From GMQP-bins7 sp963776565 (GTDB lineage: Bacteria; Actinomycetota; Thermoleophilia; Gaiellales; Gaiellaceae), in contig CAVZNF010000009.1 in the NCBI GenBank assembly GCA_963776565.1, positions 62,001 through 126,000 on the forward strand: 64,000 nucleotides of DNA. Direction: 5' to 3'. Position 1 is the stretch's first letter, and each line of letters begins with the position of its first letter. The notes under the pieces were generated by a model. That model saw nothing but the letters and a program-made list of their open reading frames with translations, was not told the DNA's origin and ran no database searches. This document shows positions 20,386 to 30,263 of this stretch, in pieces. The position numbers were made by a program, and so were the translations under genes.

Positions 20386-21468
20386 TTAGCTCGATGCAAC
20401 AGCTTGTCCGACGACGTCGAGGGGCCGTTCGACCTCGGCGAAGTGGCAGGCGACGGGATGGTTCCCGCCTGCCCGGGGGATGAGTGCCGGATCCTCCTCG
20501 GAACAGATCTCCTTCGCCTTCCAGCAGCGCGTCCGGAACCGGCAGCCCGAAGGAGGGTTCGCCGGGCTCGGCACGTCGCCCTCGAGGACGATCCGCTTGC
20601 GCTTGCCGCGCAGGTTCGGTGTCTCGATCGGAACGGCCGACAGCAGCGCCTGTGTGTACGGGTGCATGGGCGTGTCGTAGAGCTCCCGCCTCGTTCCCAC
20701 CTCCACGATCCTGCCGAGGTACATGACGGCGACGCGGTCGGAGACGTGGCGGACGACGGAGAGGTCGTGCGCGATGAAGAGGTAGGTGAGCCCGAAGTCC
20801 TCCTGGAGCTGGGCGACCAGGTTCACCACCTGCGCCTGGATCGAGACGTCGAGGGCTGACACCGGCTCGTCGAGGACGATCATCTTCGGGTTGAGCGCGA
20901 GCGCCCGGGCGACGCCGATCCGCTGTCGCTGACCGCCCGAGAACTCGTGCGGAAAGCGGTTTCCATGCTCGGGGCTCAAGCCGACCGTGCGCAGGAGCTC
21001 CTCCACACGCCCGCGTCCCTCGTTGCGGCGATACAGCTTGTGGATCCGCAGTGGCTCGGCGACGATCTCTCGCACGGTCATCCGCGGGTTCAGCGACGCG
21101 TACGGGTCCTGAAAGATGATCTGCACGTCGCGCCGGATAGGGCGCATCTGGCGGCGCGTGAGCGACGTGATGTCCTCGCCGTCGAAGATGATCTTGCCCG
21201 CCGTCGGCTCGATCAGCTTGATGATCGTCCGGCCGAGAGTCGTCTTGCCGCAGCCTGACTCTCCGACGATGCCGAGCGTCTCCCCGCGACGGACCGTGAG
21301 ATCGACGCCGTCCACGGCACGCACCTGTCCGACCGTGTGCTTCAAGAGCCCGGCCTTGATCGGGAAGTGCTTGACGAGACCCTCGACGCGGAGGATGTCG
21401 TTGTGGTCCGGCGCAGAGCTCGCGGCCACAGCGGCTTCTGCCAAGACTTCGGTCGACGTCTCGCTCAT
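20386..21468 (-). CDS. oppF: Oligopeptide ABC transporter ATP-binding protein
   Basis: A 360-residue ABC ATPase: Walker A GESGCGKTTLG, Q-loop IIFQDPYASLNPRM, signature FSGGQRQRIGVARAL, Walker B MIVLDEPVSALD, H-loop FIAHDLSVV. The C-terminal extension with C...C...C (GCRFRTRCWKAKEIC) is the OppD/F-type Cys-rich tail that can hold an iron-sulfur cluster. The start MSETSTEV at 21468 overlaps the oppD stop in ATGA. Last gene of oppABCDF. Confidence 0.93.
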   Translation of the reverse strand: MSETSTEVLAEAAVAASSAPDHNDILRVEGLVKHFPIKAGLLKHTVGQVRAVDGVDLTVRRGETLGIVGESGCGKTTLGRTIIKLIEPTAGKIIFDGEDITSLTRRQMRPIRRDVQIIFQDPYASLNPRMTVREIVAEPLRIHKLYRRNEGRGRVEELLRTVGLSPEHGNRFPHEFSGGQRQRIGVARALALNPKMIVLDEPVSALDVSIQAQVVNLVAQLQEDFGLTYLFIAHDLSVVRHVSDRVAVMYLGRIVEVGTRRELYDTPMHPYTQALLSAVPIETPNLRGKRKRIVLEGDVPSPANPPSGCRFRTRCWKAKEICSEEDPALIPRAGGNHPVACHFAEVERPLDVVGQAVASS

Positions 21469-22493
21469 GATCCCCCGCCGTGCGCTGAGCCCGCGCCGAC
21501 CCGGGCGATTGCGAGCTCTTCTGCGAAATGGCAAGCGGAGAGGTGGAGCTCGCCGACGCTACGAAGCTCAGGCACGTCCGTCCGACATCGGGCCCGGCCG
21601 CCGGACTGAGCACACCGCGGGTGGAACGCACATCCCGGCGGACGAGTGACCAGGCTCGGTGGTTGACCGGGGATCGGGGAGAGCTTTTCCAGGTCGGCGT
21701 CCAGGCGTGCCAGGCTGCTCATGAGCCCGACCGTGTACGGGTGTCTCGGTGAGTTGAAGATCGTGAAGACGTCGCCGAGCTCGACGACTCGCCCCGCATA
21801 CATGACGACGACCCTGTCGGCGAGCTCGGCGATGAGCCCCAGGTCGTGCGTGATGAGGATGGTCGCGGCGTGCGTCTCCTCCTGAGCGGCGCGCATCACC
21901 TCGACGATCTGTGCCTGGATGGTCACGTCCAGGGCAGTCGTCGGCTCGTCGGCGATGAGGATCGTGGGGTCGTTCGCCATCGCCATCGCGATCATCGCCC
22001 GCTGTCGCATGCCGCCGGAGAACTCGTGCGGGTACTGGTCGAAGCGGCGGTCTGGAAAGGGCACGCCGACGACCTCGAGCAAGCGCACCGTCCGCTTGCG
22101 GGCCTCCTCGTCGTCGACGTCGGGATTGTGCGTCGTGATCGCCTCGGCGATCTGATCGCCGATCGTGAACACGGGATTGAGCGAGGTCATCGGGTCCTGG
22201 AAGATCATCGCGACCTCGGCGCCCCGAATCGCCTGGAGCTCCCCCTTCGGCAGGGTCAGGAGATCGCGGCCCTTGAAGAGCGCCTCCCCGCTCACGATCC
22301 TGCCCGGCGGCACGGGAATCAAGCCGAGCATCGCCATGACCGATACGCTCTTCCCGGACCCGGACTCCCCGACGACGCCAAGCGTCTCGCCGGGGTTGAG
22401 GTCGTAGCTGACGCCGGTGACCGCATGCACGACCCCGTCCTCGGTGTCGAATTCGACGGTCAGGTCCTTGACCGAGAGGAGAGGTTCGGCCAA
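21465..22493 (-). CDS. oppD: Oligopeptide ABC transporter ATP-binding protein
   Basis: A second ABC ATPase: Walker A GESGSGKSVSVMAMLGL, Q-loop IFQDPMTSLNPVF, signature FSGGMRQRAMIAMAM, Walker B ILIADEPTTALD, H-loop ITHDLGLIAELAD, and the Cys-containing tail RPPGCAFHPRC. The likely start is TTG at 22493, three bases after the oppC stop, because homology begins at LAEPLLSVKDLTVEF and no ATG or GTG lies close; the start is moderately certain. Works as a heterodimer with oppF on the cytoplasmic face. Confidence 0.92.
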   Translation of the reverse strand: MAEPLLSVKDLTVEFDTEDGVVHAVTGVSYDLNPGETLGVVGESGSGKSVSVMAMLGLIPVPPGRIVSGEALFKGRDLLTLPKGELQAIRGAEVAMIFQDPMTSLNPVFTIGDQIAEAITTHNPDVDDEEARKRTVRLLEVVGVPFPDRRFDQYPHEFSGGMRQRAMIAMAMANDPTILIADEPTTALDVTIQAQIVEVMRAAQEETHAATILITHDLGLIAELADRVVVMYAGRVVELGDVFTIFNSPRHPYTVGLMSSLARLDADLEKLSPIPGQPPSLVTRPPGCAFHPRCAQSGGRARCRTDVPELRSVGELHLSACHFAEELAIARVGAGSAHGGGS

Positions 22494-22495
22494 GT

Positions 22496-23482
22496 CTAGG
22501 ACCGGGTCCGCTGCGTCGGGTCGAGCGCATCGCGCAGGCCGTCGCCGATGAAGTTGACGCAGAGCGCGATGACCACGATCACGAGCCCGGGGAAAGTGAC
22601 GAGCCACCAGGTGTCGAAGCCGTTCGTCTCGCCGTCGGCGATGAGGCTTCCGAGCGCCGGATGTGGCGGCTGGATGCCGAATCCGAGGAACGAGAGTGCT
22701 GCCTCGGTGAGGATCGCGATCGCGACGATGAGCGTCATCGTCACCGCGATGGGGCCAACGCAGTTCGGGAGGATGTGGCGGAAGATGATCCTGCGGTCGC
22801 TCGCGCCGGCGGCACGCGCCGCCTCGACGAACTCCTTCTCGCGCAGCGAGAGGAAGATACCCCTGACGATTCGGGCCAGTCCCGTCCAGAAGAGGAACGC
22901 GAGGATGAGTCCGACCTTGGTGGGTTGCGAGATCCGAATCGGCCCGAGGTTCGAGTCGTTCTGTCCGAGGTACGACGCTGCGACGAGCAGGACCACGAGC
23001 CCGGGCAACGTCAGGATGAGATCGGTGAAGCGCATGAGCAAGTTGTCGGTCCGGCCACCGTAGTAGCCGGCGACGGCTCCGAGGGAGGTTCCGATTGCCG
23101 TCGAGAGCGCCGCGACGAAGAACGCGACCCAGAGCGAGGTCTGCAAGCCGTAGATGATGCGGCTGAGATAGTCACGACCGAGCAGGTCCGTCCCGAAGAT
23201 GTGCCCCCCGCTCAGAGTCGGCCCCTCGGCGATGTGGTAGAAGTCGAGCTCGTCGTAGCCGTAAGGAGCGATCCGCTTCGCGAAGATTGCGACGAAAGCG
23301 AGAATCACCAGGAGAACGAGGCTCACCACGGCCAGCCGGTGGCGGAAGAAGCGCATGCGCGCATACGCCCACTGGCTCCGCGCCTTGACCTCGACGCCGC
23401 TCTCGTACGCGAGCTCGAGCCCGGCGCTCGTCCCAGCCAGGTCCGGCCTCAGCTGCTCCGCGGCGGGCGCTCCCTCAGTCAT
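22496..23482 (-). CDS. oppC: Peptide ABC transporter permease
   Basis: A 328-residue BPD-type permease with an N-terminal OppC extension and six helices. The ATPase-contacting EAA loop is EFVEAARAAGASDRRIIFRHILPN. FGTDLLGRDYLSRIIYG is the OppC/DppC signature near the start of the domain. The ATG at 23482 overlaps the oppB stop by eight bases and gives the usual family length. Confidence 0.92.
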   Translation of the reverse strand: MTEGAPAAEQLRPDLAGTSAGLELAYESGVEVKARSQWAYARMRFFRHRLAVVSLVLLVILAFVAIFAKRIAPYGYDELDFYHIAEGPTLSGGHIFGTDLLGRDYLSRIIYGLQTSLWVAFFVAALSTAIGTSLGAVAGYYGGRTDNLLMRFTDLILTLPGLVVLLVAASYLGQNDSNLGPIRISQPTKVGLILAFLFWTGLARIVRGIFLSLREKEFVEAARAAGASDRRIIFRHILPNCVGPIAVTMTLIVAIAILTEAALSFLGFGIQPPHPALGSLIADGETNGFDTWWLVTFPGLVIVVIALCVNFIGDGLRDALDPTQRTRS

Positions 23483-24449
23483 ACCGCACGCGCGGGTCGA
23501 GGTAGCCGTACGCGATGTCGGCAACGAGATTGAAGAGGATGACGATGGTCGCGGTGACCATGAGCCAGGCCATGACCGGGTACGGATCGCCTGCGTTCAG
23601 CGCCCGAATGAAGTAGAGCCCCATCCCGTCCAGTGCGAAGACGGTCTCGGTCACGACCGCCCCTCCGAAGAGCGCGCCGAAGTTCAACGCGACGAGCGTG
23701 ACAAGGGGAATGAGCGCGTTCCGGAATGCGTGCCGCATCGTCACCTTCCGCTCTGACAGGCCCTTCGCGCGCGCGGTGCGCACGTAGTCGGCGTTGACCA
23801 CCTCGAGCATGGACGCACGCATGTACCGCGAGTACGTCGCGATGCTCGCGATCATCAGGACCAGCACCGGGAGCGTGAGGTGCCACGCCCGATCGGCGAC
23901 GAAGTGGAGCCCACTGCCCGGGTCGACGGAGCTGAGACTCGTGATCGGGAAGATGCTGTGACCGGTCCACTCGTAGGTCTGCGTGAACAGGACCTGGACC
24001 ATCAGCGCGAGCCAGAAGACCGGGATCGCAAGGCCGATGAAGCTGAACGTCGTCGCGCTGTAGTCGAAGGGGCTGTACTGACGTAAGGCCGAGTAGACAC
24101 CGATCAGGACGGCGACGAGCACCGCGAGGATCTCGGCGATGATGACGAGTTGGATGGTGTGGCCCAGGACCCGCAGGAGGTCAGGGAGGATCGGCCGGTT
24201 GCCGACGAGCGTGTTGCCGAACTGGTTCGTGAACGCGTCACGTACCCAGTACACGTACCGGACCGGAAGGGGGTCGTCCAGGTGGTTGCGTTGCTCGATG
24301 TTGTGGATCGTCTGCTGGGAGATGTTCGGACGCGTGCGTAGGAACCCGAGCGGATCACCCACGGACGATACGAACGTGAAGACGATCATGCTCAGCAGGA
24401 TGAGCACGACGATGCTGTAGAGCAATCTGCGAACGATGTAAGTCAGCAT
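23475..24449 (-). CDS. oppB: Peptide ABC transporter permease
   Basis: A 324-residue BPD-type permease starting MLTYIVRRLLYSIVVLILLS, the classic OppB/DppB first helix. The EAA loop is DYVRTARAKGLSERKVTMRHAFRNAL. A strong GGGGAGGAG ribosome binding site precedes the ATG. A 15-pair hairpin lies between oppA and this gene and may set their relative expression. Confidence 0.93.
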   Translation of the reverse strand: MLTYIVRRLLYSIVVLILLSMIVFTFVSSVGDPLGFLRTRPNISQQTIHNIEQRNHLDDPLPVRYVYWVRDAFTNQFGNTLVGNRPILPDLLRVLGHTIQLVIIAEILAVLVAVLIGVYSALRQYSPFDYSATTFSFIGLAIPVFWLALMVQVLFTQTYEWTGHSIFPITSLSSVDPGSGLHFVADRAWHLTLPVLVLMIASIATYSRYMRASMLEVVNADYVRTARAKGLSERKVTMRHAFRNALIPLVTLVALNFGALFGGAVVTETVFALDGMGLYFIRALNAGDPYPVMAWLMVTATIVILFNLVADIAYGYLDPRVRYD

Positions 24450-24491
24450 CTCACTCCTCCCCGGATCCTAGAAGGAACTCCGAGACGCCGC

Positions 24492-24528
24492 GAGTCCCGC
24501 TCTCGCGTGATCGGCGAGAGCGGGACTC
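24492..24528. promoter_or_regulatory. Strong hairpin between oppA and oppB
   Basis: GAGTCCCGCTCTCGC (24492-24506) pairs perfectly with 24514-24528 around a seven-base loop, a 15-pair stem with no mismatch. It lies 36 bases after the oppA stop and 43 before the oppB start, with no U-run. Such hairpins after a binding-protein gene commonly stabilise its mRNA or partially terminate so the binding protein is made in excess. Confidence 0.7.
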
Positions 24529-24563
24529 CAGCGAGTCGAACGATGTACGGACGTTGCCTACTC

Positions 24564-26241
24564 CTAGCCGGTGCTCGCCCAGGTGTTGGCGTTCCAGGTC
24601 GCGGTCTGCTGCGTCGGGTTCACGACGAGGCCCTTGACCTTCGTGCTGCCGATGAGGTACTCGGGAGGAGACCACATCGGGATGGAGTTGATGTCGTCGG
24701 CCGCGATCTTCGCGGCCTGATCCATCATGGGGTTCCGCTTCGCCGGATCGGGCGTGAGCCCGGCCTTCCGGAAGAGAGCGGACGCCTTGGCGTTGCACCA
24801 GTTCATGTAGTTCTGGCCACCGCCGCAGCCGAAGATGCCGAACGCGTTCGTCTGGCTGGCCGGTGAGCTCGAGAACGTGAACATGAAGAGATCCCAGTCA
24901 CCGGACGGGAGGATCTGTCCGAAGACGAGGGTGTTCGGGCCGAAGTTCGGCACGAGCTCGATGCCCACGCTCTTGAGCTGCTTCTGCATGATCTCGAAGG
25001 CGAGCGCGCGGAGCTGATTGCCGCTCGTCGTCGTGAAGCGGAAGCTGAGCTTGCCGACGTTCGGACAGCTCCAGATGGAGCTGTTGGATGCCGACGGGGT
25101 GTTCGGGCCACCCGTGCATCCGTTCTTCTTCAGCAGGGCGATGACCGCTTTCTGGTTGAACTTGTACTGCGCCCAGTACGGCTTGTACTGCGCCTGCTGC
25201 GGGAAGAAGACGTTGTTCTGGAGCACCGGCAGGTCCTTCGCCGACTTCACGAGCCCGGTCCTGGACCCACAGGGCGTCCACGATCTGCGGGCGGTTGATG
25301 CCCAGGACCAGCGCCTGGCGGACGTACTTCTGCTTCAGGGCGGGAGCGCCCTTGGGGCCACGCTGGATGTCGACGTGCTGCCACTGGAACGCGGGAGTCG
25401 TCTGTACGGTGAACTTCGAGTTCTTGTACAGATCCGCGATCTGGATCTGAGGCTGCGGCGACATGACCTGGATCTCTCCGGCCTGCAGCGCCTGGAACTC
25501 CGAGGGGGTGCTGGGGATGAAGCGGAAGACGATCTTGTCGAGCTTCGCCGCCGGTCCCGCCTTCCACTTGGGGTTCTTGACGATGGTGAGCTGGGTTCCC
25601 TTCGTCCAGCTCTGGAACTTGAACGGGCCGCTCGAGAGAGGCATCGAGTTCAACCACATGTTGTTGAAATCGGAGGCGTTCTGCGAGTTCATGATCGGCC
25701 CGACCTGCTGGCGCGGCATGAGCTGGTTGCCGGCGATTGCATCCCAGAAGGCGACCGGCTTGCCCTTCTTGAAGGTCATCGTCACCGACTTGCCCTTCGC
25801 CTTGACGCTCTGGATGTCTTCCCATCCGGTCCGGTCCGTGATGTCGAAATTCGGATTCATGTACACCTTGTAGGTGTCCACGAAGTCCTCGCCGGTGACC
25901 GGCTTTCCATCACTCCAGACCGCGCTCTGCTTGTACTTCCACGTGACCGTGAGCGGGTCGTTCTTGAGGATCTTCGGCTGACCGTCCCAGAGCTGTGGAA
26001 TGAGGGCAGCCTTGTTGTTGTAGATCGCTCCGGACGCGAGCACGTTGTTCATCGTGAGTGGCGTCGGGGTGTTGCTCCCCTCCGTGACAAACGGGTTGAG
26101 CGTGGACGGCTCCTGGTCGTGACCGAAGACGACCGTCCCGGCCGACGCAGACCCGGACTTCGCCGAGGCCGACGGGCCAATGATCATGCTCGCGACGAGA
26201 ACGAGGACGCCCGCCACGAGCGGGATCGAACGCTTATTCAT
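24564..26241 (-). CDS. oppA: Peptide ABC transporter substrate-binding protein, frameshifted
   Basis: The ATG at 26241 follows a GGAGGG site and encodes a signal peptide (MNKRSIPLVAGVLVLVASMIIGPSASA) without an obvious lipobox cysteine. The SBP_bac_5 fold is shown by VVFGHDQEPSTLNPF, WKYKQSAVWSDGKPVTGEDFVDTY and YVRQALVLGINRPQIVDA. One extra G at 25258-25259 breaks the frame; the corrected joint is VQTGLVKSAKDLPVLQ. The mature protein of about 535 residues would capture peptides outside the membrane for OppBC. Confidence 0.92.
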
Positions 26242-26354
26242 GTATTCCCTCCATCCGAGTGGGCCCTGCTCAAAGTGCGCCATGGTTCTGTAGCTACGCG
26301 ATGAGATGACCGCAGCCGCCGCGGGCGTGAGCGGTTCCCGCCGGTTGCAGGGTC

Positions 26355-26384
26355 ATTCGAGAGCGTTGTCGTCGCCATGGTCAA
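26355..26384 (-). promoter_or_regulatory. Predicted oppA promoter
   Basis: On the minus strand, TTGACC (26384-26379) and TCGAAT (26360-26355) are 18 bases apart, resembling -35 and -10 boxes, about 114 bases before the oppA ATG. The match is moderate and unaided by other signals. Confidence 0.35.
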
Positions 26385-26440
26385 GCGCAGGATCATACTC
26401 TGTGACGCCGAGCATCGAATTTCGTTAGAAGGGAGTTCAC

Positions 26441-26803
26441 GTGCCGTTCCCGAGCAAGGACGAAAGGCGTGACGGCGCGCAATTCTTCGTGGCGAACGAG
26501 GATGCGGCGCGCCTCGCAGCCGAGACCAGCACCGCCCTCGAGCGTGCGGTGGGAGTCCCCTGGTACGACGTCGCGGGGACAGACGTCGACCTCGCGGCCC
26601 TGAACCTCTGCCGGCTGCGCCGCGCCGGAGCGAGCATCGGCGGCGGGATCGAACATGGAGACGAGGCGGTGCGGAGGGTTCTCGAGCAGACGAGCCCGGC
26701 GGCGCTCACGTGGATCGCGAGCAGGGCAATCTCCTACATGGACGAGAACGGCTACCCCGACGCGGTCGCTCCATGGTTTCCGGAGGATGTCGACGAGAGC
26801 TAG
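26441..26803 (+). CDS. Hypothetical protein
   Basis: An intact 120-residue acidic protein with GTG start and an AGAAGGGAG site in front. It has no signal peptide or membrane segment. Notable stretches are DERRDGAQFFVANEDAARLA and WIASRAISYMDENGYPDAV. The only plus-strand gene between opp and the VWA operon; its stop overlaps the end of the convergent VWA gene by four bases. No family recognised. Confidence 0.6.
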   Translation: MPFPSKDERRDGAQFFVANEDAARLAAETSTALERAVGVPWYDVAGTDVDLAALNLCRLRRAGASIGGGIEHGDEAVRRVLEQTSPAALTWIASRAISYMDENGYPDAVAPWFPEDVDES

Positions 26804-27771
26804 CGATCTCTCCGCCGGAGCACGAGGAAGAGCGGCGCCAGAGCCGCCGCCGCGAAGTAGGGCGCAAGTGGGATTCGACTCCCCTGCTCGCCGCGGACGA
26901 CGGTCGGACCGGATCCGAGCCGCCGGCCGATGTCCCTCCGAGCCGACGCGAGATCCCGTTCGCTGTAAACGCTCCCGTCCAATGACCTGGCAATCCCGTC
27001 GAGCACGGAGCGTGCGGACGGATCGGGTCGATACAGGGGTTCCGCAGCGTTTCCAGCGAAGACGCGCTCGTCACGGCCCCAGAACTGGACGAATACGGTC
27101 TCGATCCTCGGCTCCTCGAGGAAGAGGTTCCGAAGGCGGGCGGTCGATACGGGTTGGCTCTCGCCGTCCGTGAGGACGACGACGAGGCGCTTCTTCGCCC
27201 GCGGCGTGAAGAACCGCTGGGTGCGGATGCTCGCCAACGAGTCGAGCCGGGTCGCACTCGTGAGGAGGCTCGATCGCGGCGGAGGCCTCTCGATGTCGAC
27301 CGAGCGCCGGAGTGTCGCGTCGAAGACGTCCTCGTCGACGCTCGGAAAGAGATGTGGGAGCACGCGGTCCGTCATCGACGCGATCCCGAACGGGATCTCG
27401 GATAGAGATCGTCGGAGCGTTATTGCGGCCTTCTTCGCCCGCTGGATGCGGGTCGGTGAACCCTTGTCCTTCTGGCCGAGCATCGAGCGCGAGACGTCGA
27501 GGACGAAGAACGCCTCGGCATCGGTTCGTGTTCGCGCCGACAACGTCCGCTCGACCACCGGCTGCGCCGCGGCGACGCCGAGGAACGCTCCCGCCACGAT
27601 CACGGCGGCGAGCGCAACCAGGATCCTTCGAAGCGGAGGCTCGGACAGCCCGAGAACCCTGCGCACTCGCCTCGCGCGCCGCCGGACGAAGAACAGCACG
27701 GCAAGCGGAAGCAGGGCGCCGAGCGCGAGCAACACTCCAGAAGGCGTGAGGAAGACGAGTCTCGTCGCCAT
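26800..27771 (-). CDS. VWA-domain membrane protein (BatB-like)
   Basis: An intact 323-residue protein with two N-terminal helices, a von Willebrand A domain with complete MIDAS start D92-V-S94-R-S96 and VVVLTDGESQP, and a C-terminal helix (APYFAAAALAPLFLVL). This is the BatA/BatB topology. Its ATG shares a base with the stop of the preceding TPR gene. Last gene of the moxR-linked operon. Such modules with MoxR ATPases are thought to assemble or control envelope complexes; the exact role is unknown. Confidence 0.83.
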   Translation of the reverse strand: MATRLVFLTPSGVLLALGALLPLAVLFFVRRRARRVRRVLGLSEPPLRRILVALAAVIVAGAFLGVAAAQPVVERTLSARTRTDAEAFFVLDVSRSMLGQKDKGSPTRIQRAKKAAITLRRSLSEIPFGIASMTDRVLPHLFPSVDEDVFDATLRRSVDIERPPPRSSLLTSATRLDSLASIRTQRFFTPRAKKRLVVVLTDGESQPVSTARLRNLFLEEPRIETVFVQFWGRDERVFAGNAAEPLYRPDPSARSVLDGIARSLDGSVYSERDLASARRDIGRRLGSGPTVVRGEQGSRIPLAPYFAAAALAPLFLVLRRRDR

Positions 27772-28427
27772 CAGTACCCGCTGCCGGGTTGGCCGTGGCC
27801 CGCGCCACTCGAACCGCTGCCTCCTGGCGACGGGTTATTGCCGCTCGCGGACTCGTTGATCTGCACCCCGCGTCCCCGCTGGTACGCGAGCTCGAGGTTG
27901 ACCTTCGCCTCGTCGTTCGAGGGATCGAGGTCGATCGCGCGGCGGAAGTTGGCGACGGTGCTCGAGAGGAGGGCATCTCGTCCCTGGGGTTCCGCCACGA
28001 ATCGGGCGAGCCCGAGAACGCCGAGCAGCCCTGCTGCACGGGAGCGACGCGAGCGCACGTGGTCGTTCGCGACGACGGCCTCGAGCCGAGCCTGCGCCTC
28101 GTTCCGTTTGAGCGCGATCCGCGGATCCGAGAGGAACGAGTTCGGCTGGTCGACGTGCGCACCCCGCAGGGCTCGGATAGCCCGGCGAAATGCAATGTCG
28201 TCGTCGACCGCGAGGATCCTTCGCGCGACGCCGAACGCCGCGAGCTGGTCGATGCTCCACAGCGCGGGATCGCCCGGCGTTGTGCGGTATTCGACGTCGT
28301 CCGAGCGAAAGGCGCGATTCCAGCGAGACACGTCGACGGCGACGAGAACGAGCACCAGCGCAAGCACGATTCCGAGCAGCGCCCCCGCTCCGAGCAGGCT
28401 CCGACGCACGACCTCCCGCCTGCTCAC
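27771..28427 (-). CDS. TPR-like membrane protein (BatC-like)
   Basis: A 218-residue protein with one membrane helix near the start (GALLGIVLALVLVLVAVDV) and a tetratricopeptide-like unit (FRRAIDLDPSNDEAKVNLELAYQRGR), ending in a Gly/Ser/Pro-rich tail. I chose the GTG at 28427 because it forms a GTGA overlap with the upstream VWA gene. It lies between two VWA genes as batC does. Confidence 0.7.
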   Translation of the reverse strand: MSRREVVRRSLLGAGALLGIVLALVLVLVAVDVSRWNRAFRSDDVEYRTTPGDPALWSIDQLAAFGVARRILAVDDDIAFRRAIRALRGAHVDQPNSFLSDPRIALKRNEAQARLEAVVANDHVRSRRSRAAGLLGVLGLARFVAEPQGRDALLSSTVANFRRAIDLDPSNDEAKVNLELAYQRGRGVQINESASGNNPSPGGSGSSGAGHGQPGSGY

Positions 28428-29274
28428 GTCTGCCTCCGGGCAGGCCACGCGAGCATGAGCCGCCCGGCGTAACGTTCGTGCGCGGCGAGCGCGACGAAGA
28501 AGAGCGCGCTCAGAATCAGGAGGGCGATCGGGAAGGCGATCGGCGTCTCGCTCACCCTTCGAGGTTCTGCTCCCGAGGATCCGGGTACGACGAACGGGGT
28601 GTCCTGGATGGCGCTCCCGAAGAGCAAGCGAGCCTCGCTCGACGGCCCGAGCGCGATGACGTGCAGCGCGATGTCATTCTGGTGCAGGCCCTGGATCGTC
28701 CTCGCGAGTGCCGGAACGTCGTCCGGCGCCGTCTCGAGATCGCTGACGAGGAGCACGGCGCCCGAGGCGACGTGATCGCGCTCAGCATGCTCTGCGCCAG
28801 CTGGAGCGCAGTCGATATCGTCGTTCCCGCCCGGAACGTCTGCGTCCAGGGGTTCACCGGCGGACCGAGCCGCGGCGGGACGAGCAGGCGGAGCAACGGC
28901 TTGAGCTGTGAGGCCGGCGTTCCGGGCGGAAGCAGCTCATAGGCGACGTCCGAGAACACGACCAGCCCGATGCTCGCGTCCTCCGCGATCAGCCGCGGAA
29001 CGCACGACGCAGGACGCTGTAGTCGTCGCCGTGATCGAGAGCGACAGGTCGACGACGACGACACCCGTCGTCCCGGCTCGAAGCAGGCCACGCTCCGCGT
29101 CTCGAGATCGCGCGCTCGACCACGCGGCGAGCGGCGATCAACGCCACGGCCGCGACCGGCGAGCGCGAGCCTCAGGATGCGCGTCCGCAACGCCGCGCCG
29201 GGAAATGCGCTCGTGTCGTGCGACTCGGACACCGGCGACCCCGGCGCGAACCAGCGACTCAGCCTACGTCGCAT
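28424..29274 (-). CDS. VWA-domain membrane protein (BatA-like), frameshifted
   Basis: The ATG at 29274 begins MRRRLSRWFAPGSP. In successive frames: membrane segment LRTRILRLALA, MIDAS VVVDLSLSI, LIAEDASIGLVVFSDVAYELLP, then LLVSDLETAPDDVPAL and a C-terminal helix (ETPIAFPIALLILSALFFVAL). At least three indels. Paired with the VWA gene at 26800; the two probably act as a complex at the membrane. Confidence 0.7.
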
Positions 29275-30262
29275 CCCGATCCCCGTTCTGCCGCTCGTAC
29301 TCCTCGTCGAGCGCAGCGCGAACACGCGCCGCAAGGTCCGTCGTCTCGATCGACGGGCGGACCCTCTCCGACCACGCCAGCGCTCGTGCCGCACTCGCAA
29401 GCGTATGATCGCCCCATGCGGCGCGCTCGAGCTCCTCGGCGACGAGCTCGAGCGCGCGTCGCTGCTCGGCAGACCCGTTGACACGCACCGACGTTCTCGA
29501 GGAGGACGAACGCCTGCTCGAATGGACTCAGTGCCGGCTCGGGCGGAGGTGCCGGCTCGGGCTGGAGCGGCGGCAGGTCGGCCGCCGTGGCCAGGCCGCG
29601 TATGCGAGCGCGACCGCTCCCAGCGTGCTAAGAGCCGCCACCAGGAGGAGCGCGACGAGGAGTCCGGGCGCGAGCCGGAACGACGTGGTGGGAAGCGACA
29701 GGACATCCGTCTGCCATGGTGCCGACCGCGGGCTGCCTAAGGTCACGGCCTCCGAAAGGCGGGAAAAGACGCGCAAGGACGGCCAGCGGCACGCCGACGG
29801 ATCCCTCGTCGGCGAGCTGTCCGCGTTCCGCGTGCGAACGACACGCGACCCGGGTCGAACTCGTACAGTCGTCGAAGCGCCCGGACGGGACACAGGCGCC
29901 GGTGACGCAGCGAAGCACGAACGTCGTCCGCACGTATGCCCGCTCGCCCGCAGAGCGCTTGTGCTCCGGCTGTCCGACGATCTCCCAGGGAGAGAAGTCG
30001 GCTGCGAGCTGGACGAGTCCGGGATCGACACGAGTCCGCGTCGACGACGACGTCGACTATGCGCCGGACGGTGTCTCCGAAGAGCGATCGACCTGGCGCG
30101 AGATCGCTCGCGTGCGCTTCGACCTCGGGCGTCGTCCGTTGCGCCGGTTGCCCGGACTCGTCGCCGCCTCTGACCCAGGTCAGCCGCACGACGACGAGCG
30201 GCACTCATGCACGACGACCCGGCGAGGACGCCGAGCACCGCCGGCGGACGCGTCGCACGCAC
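29264..30262 (-). CDS. Membrane-anchored hypothetical protein of the moxR operon, frameshifted
   Basis: Several frames together make a protein of about 330 residues starting at GTG 30262. Recognisable parts are EVEAHASDLAPGRSLFGDTVRRIVDVVVDADS, a Cys pair CVTGACVP, one membrane helix (LLVALLLVAALSTLGAVALAYAA) and a helical C-terminus (RRALELVAEELERAAWGDHTL) ending at 29264, 11 bases inside the next gene. Position between DUF58 and VWA genes and topology resemble BatD-like partners, but sequence identity to that family is not evident. Four or more indels. Confidence 0.5.
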
Positions 30263-30263
30263 G

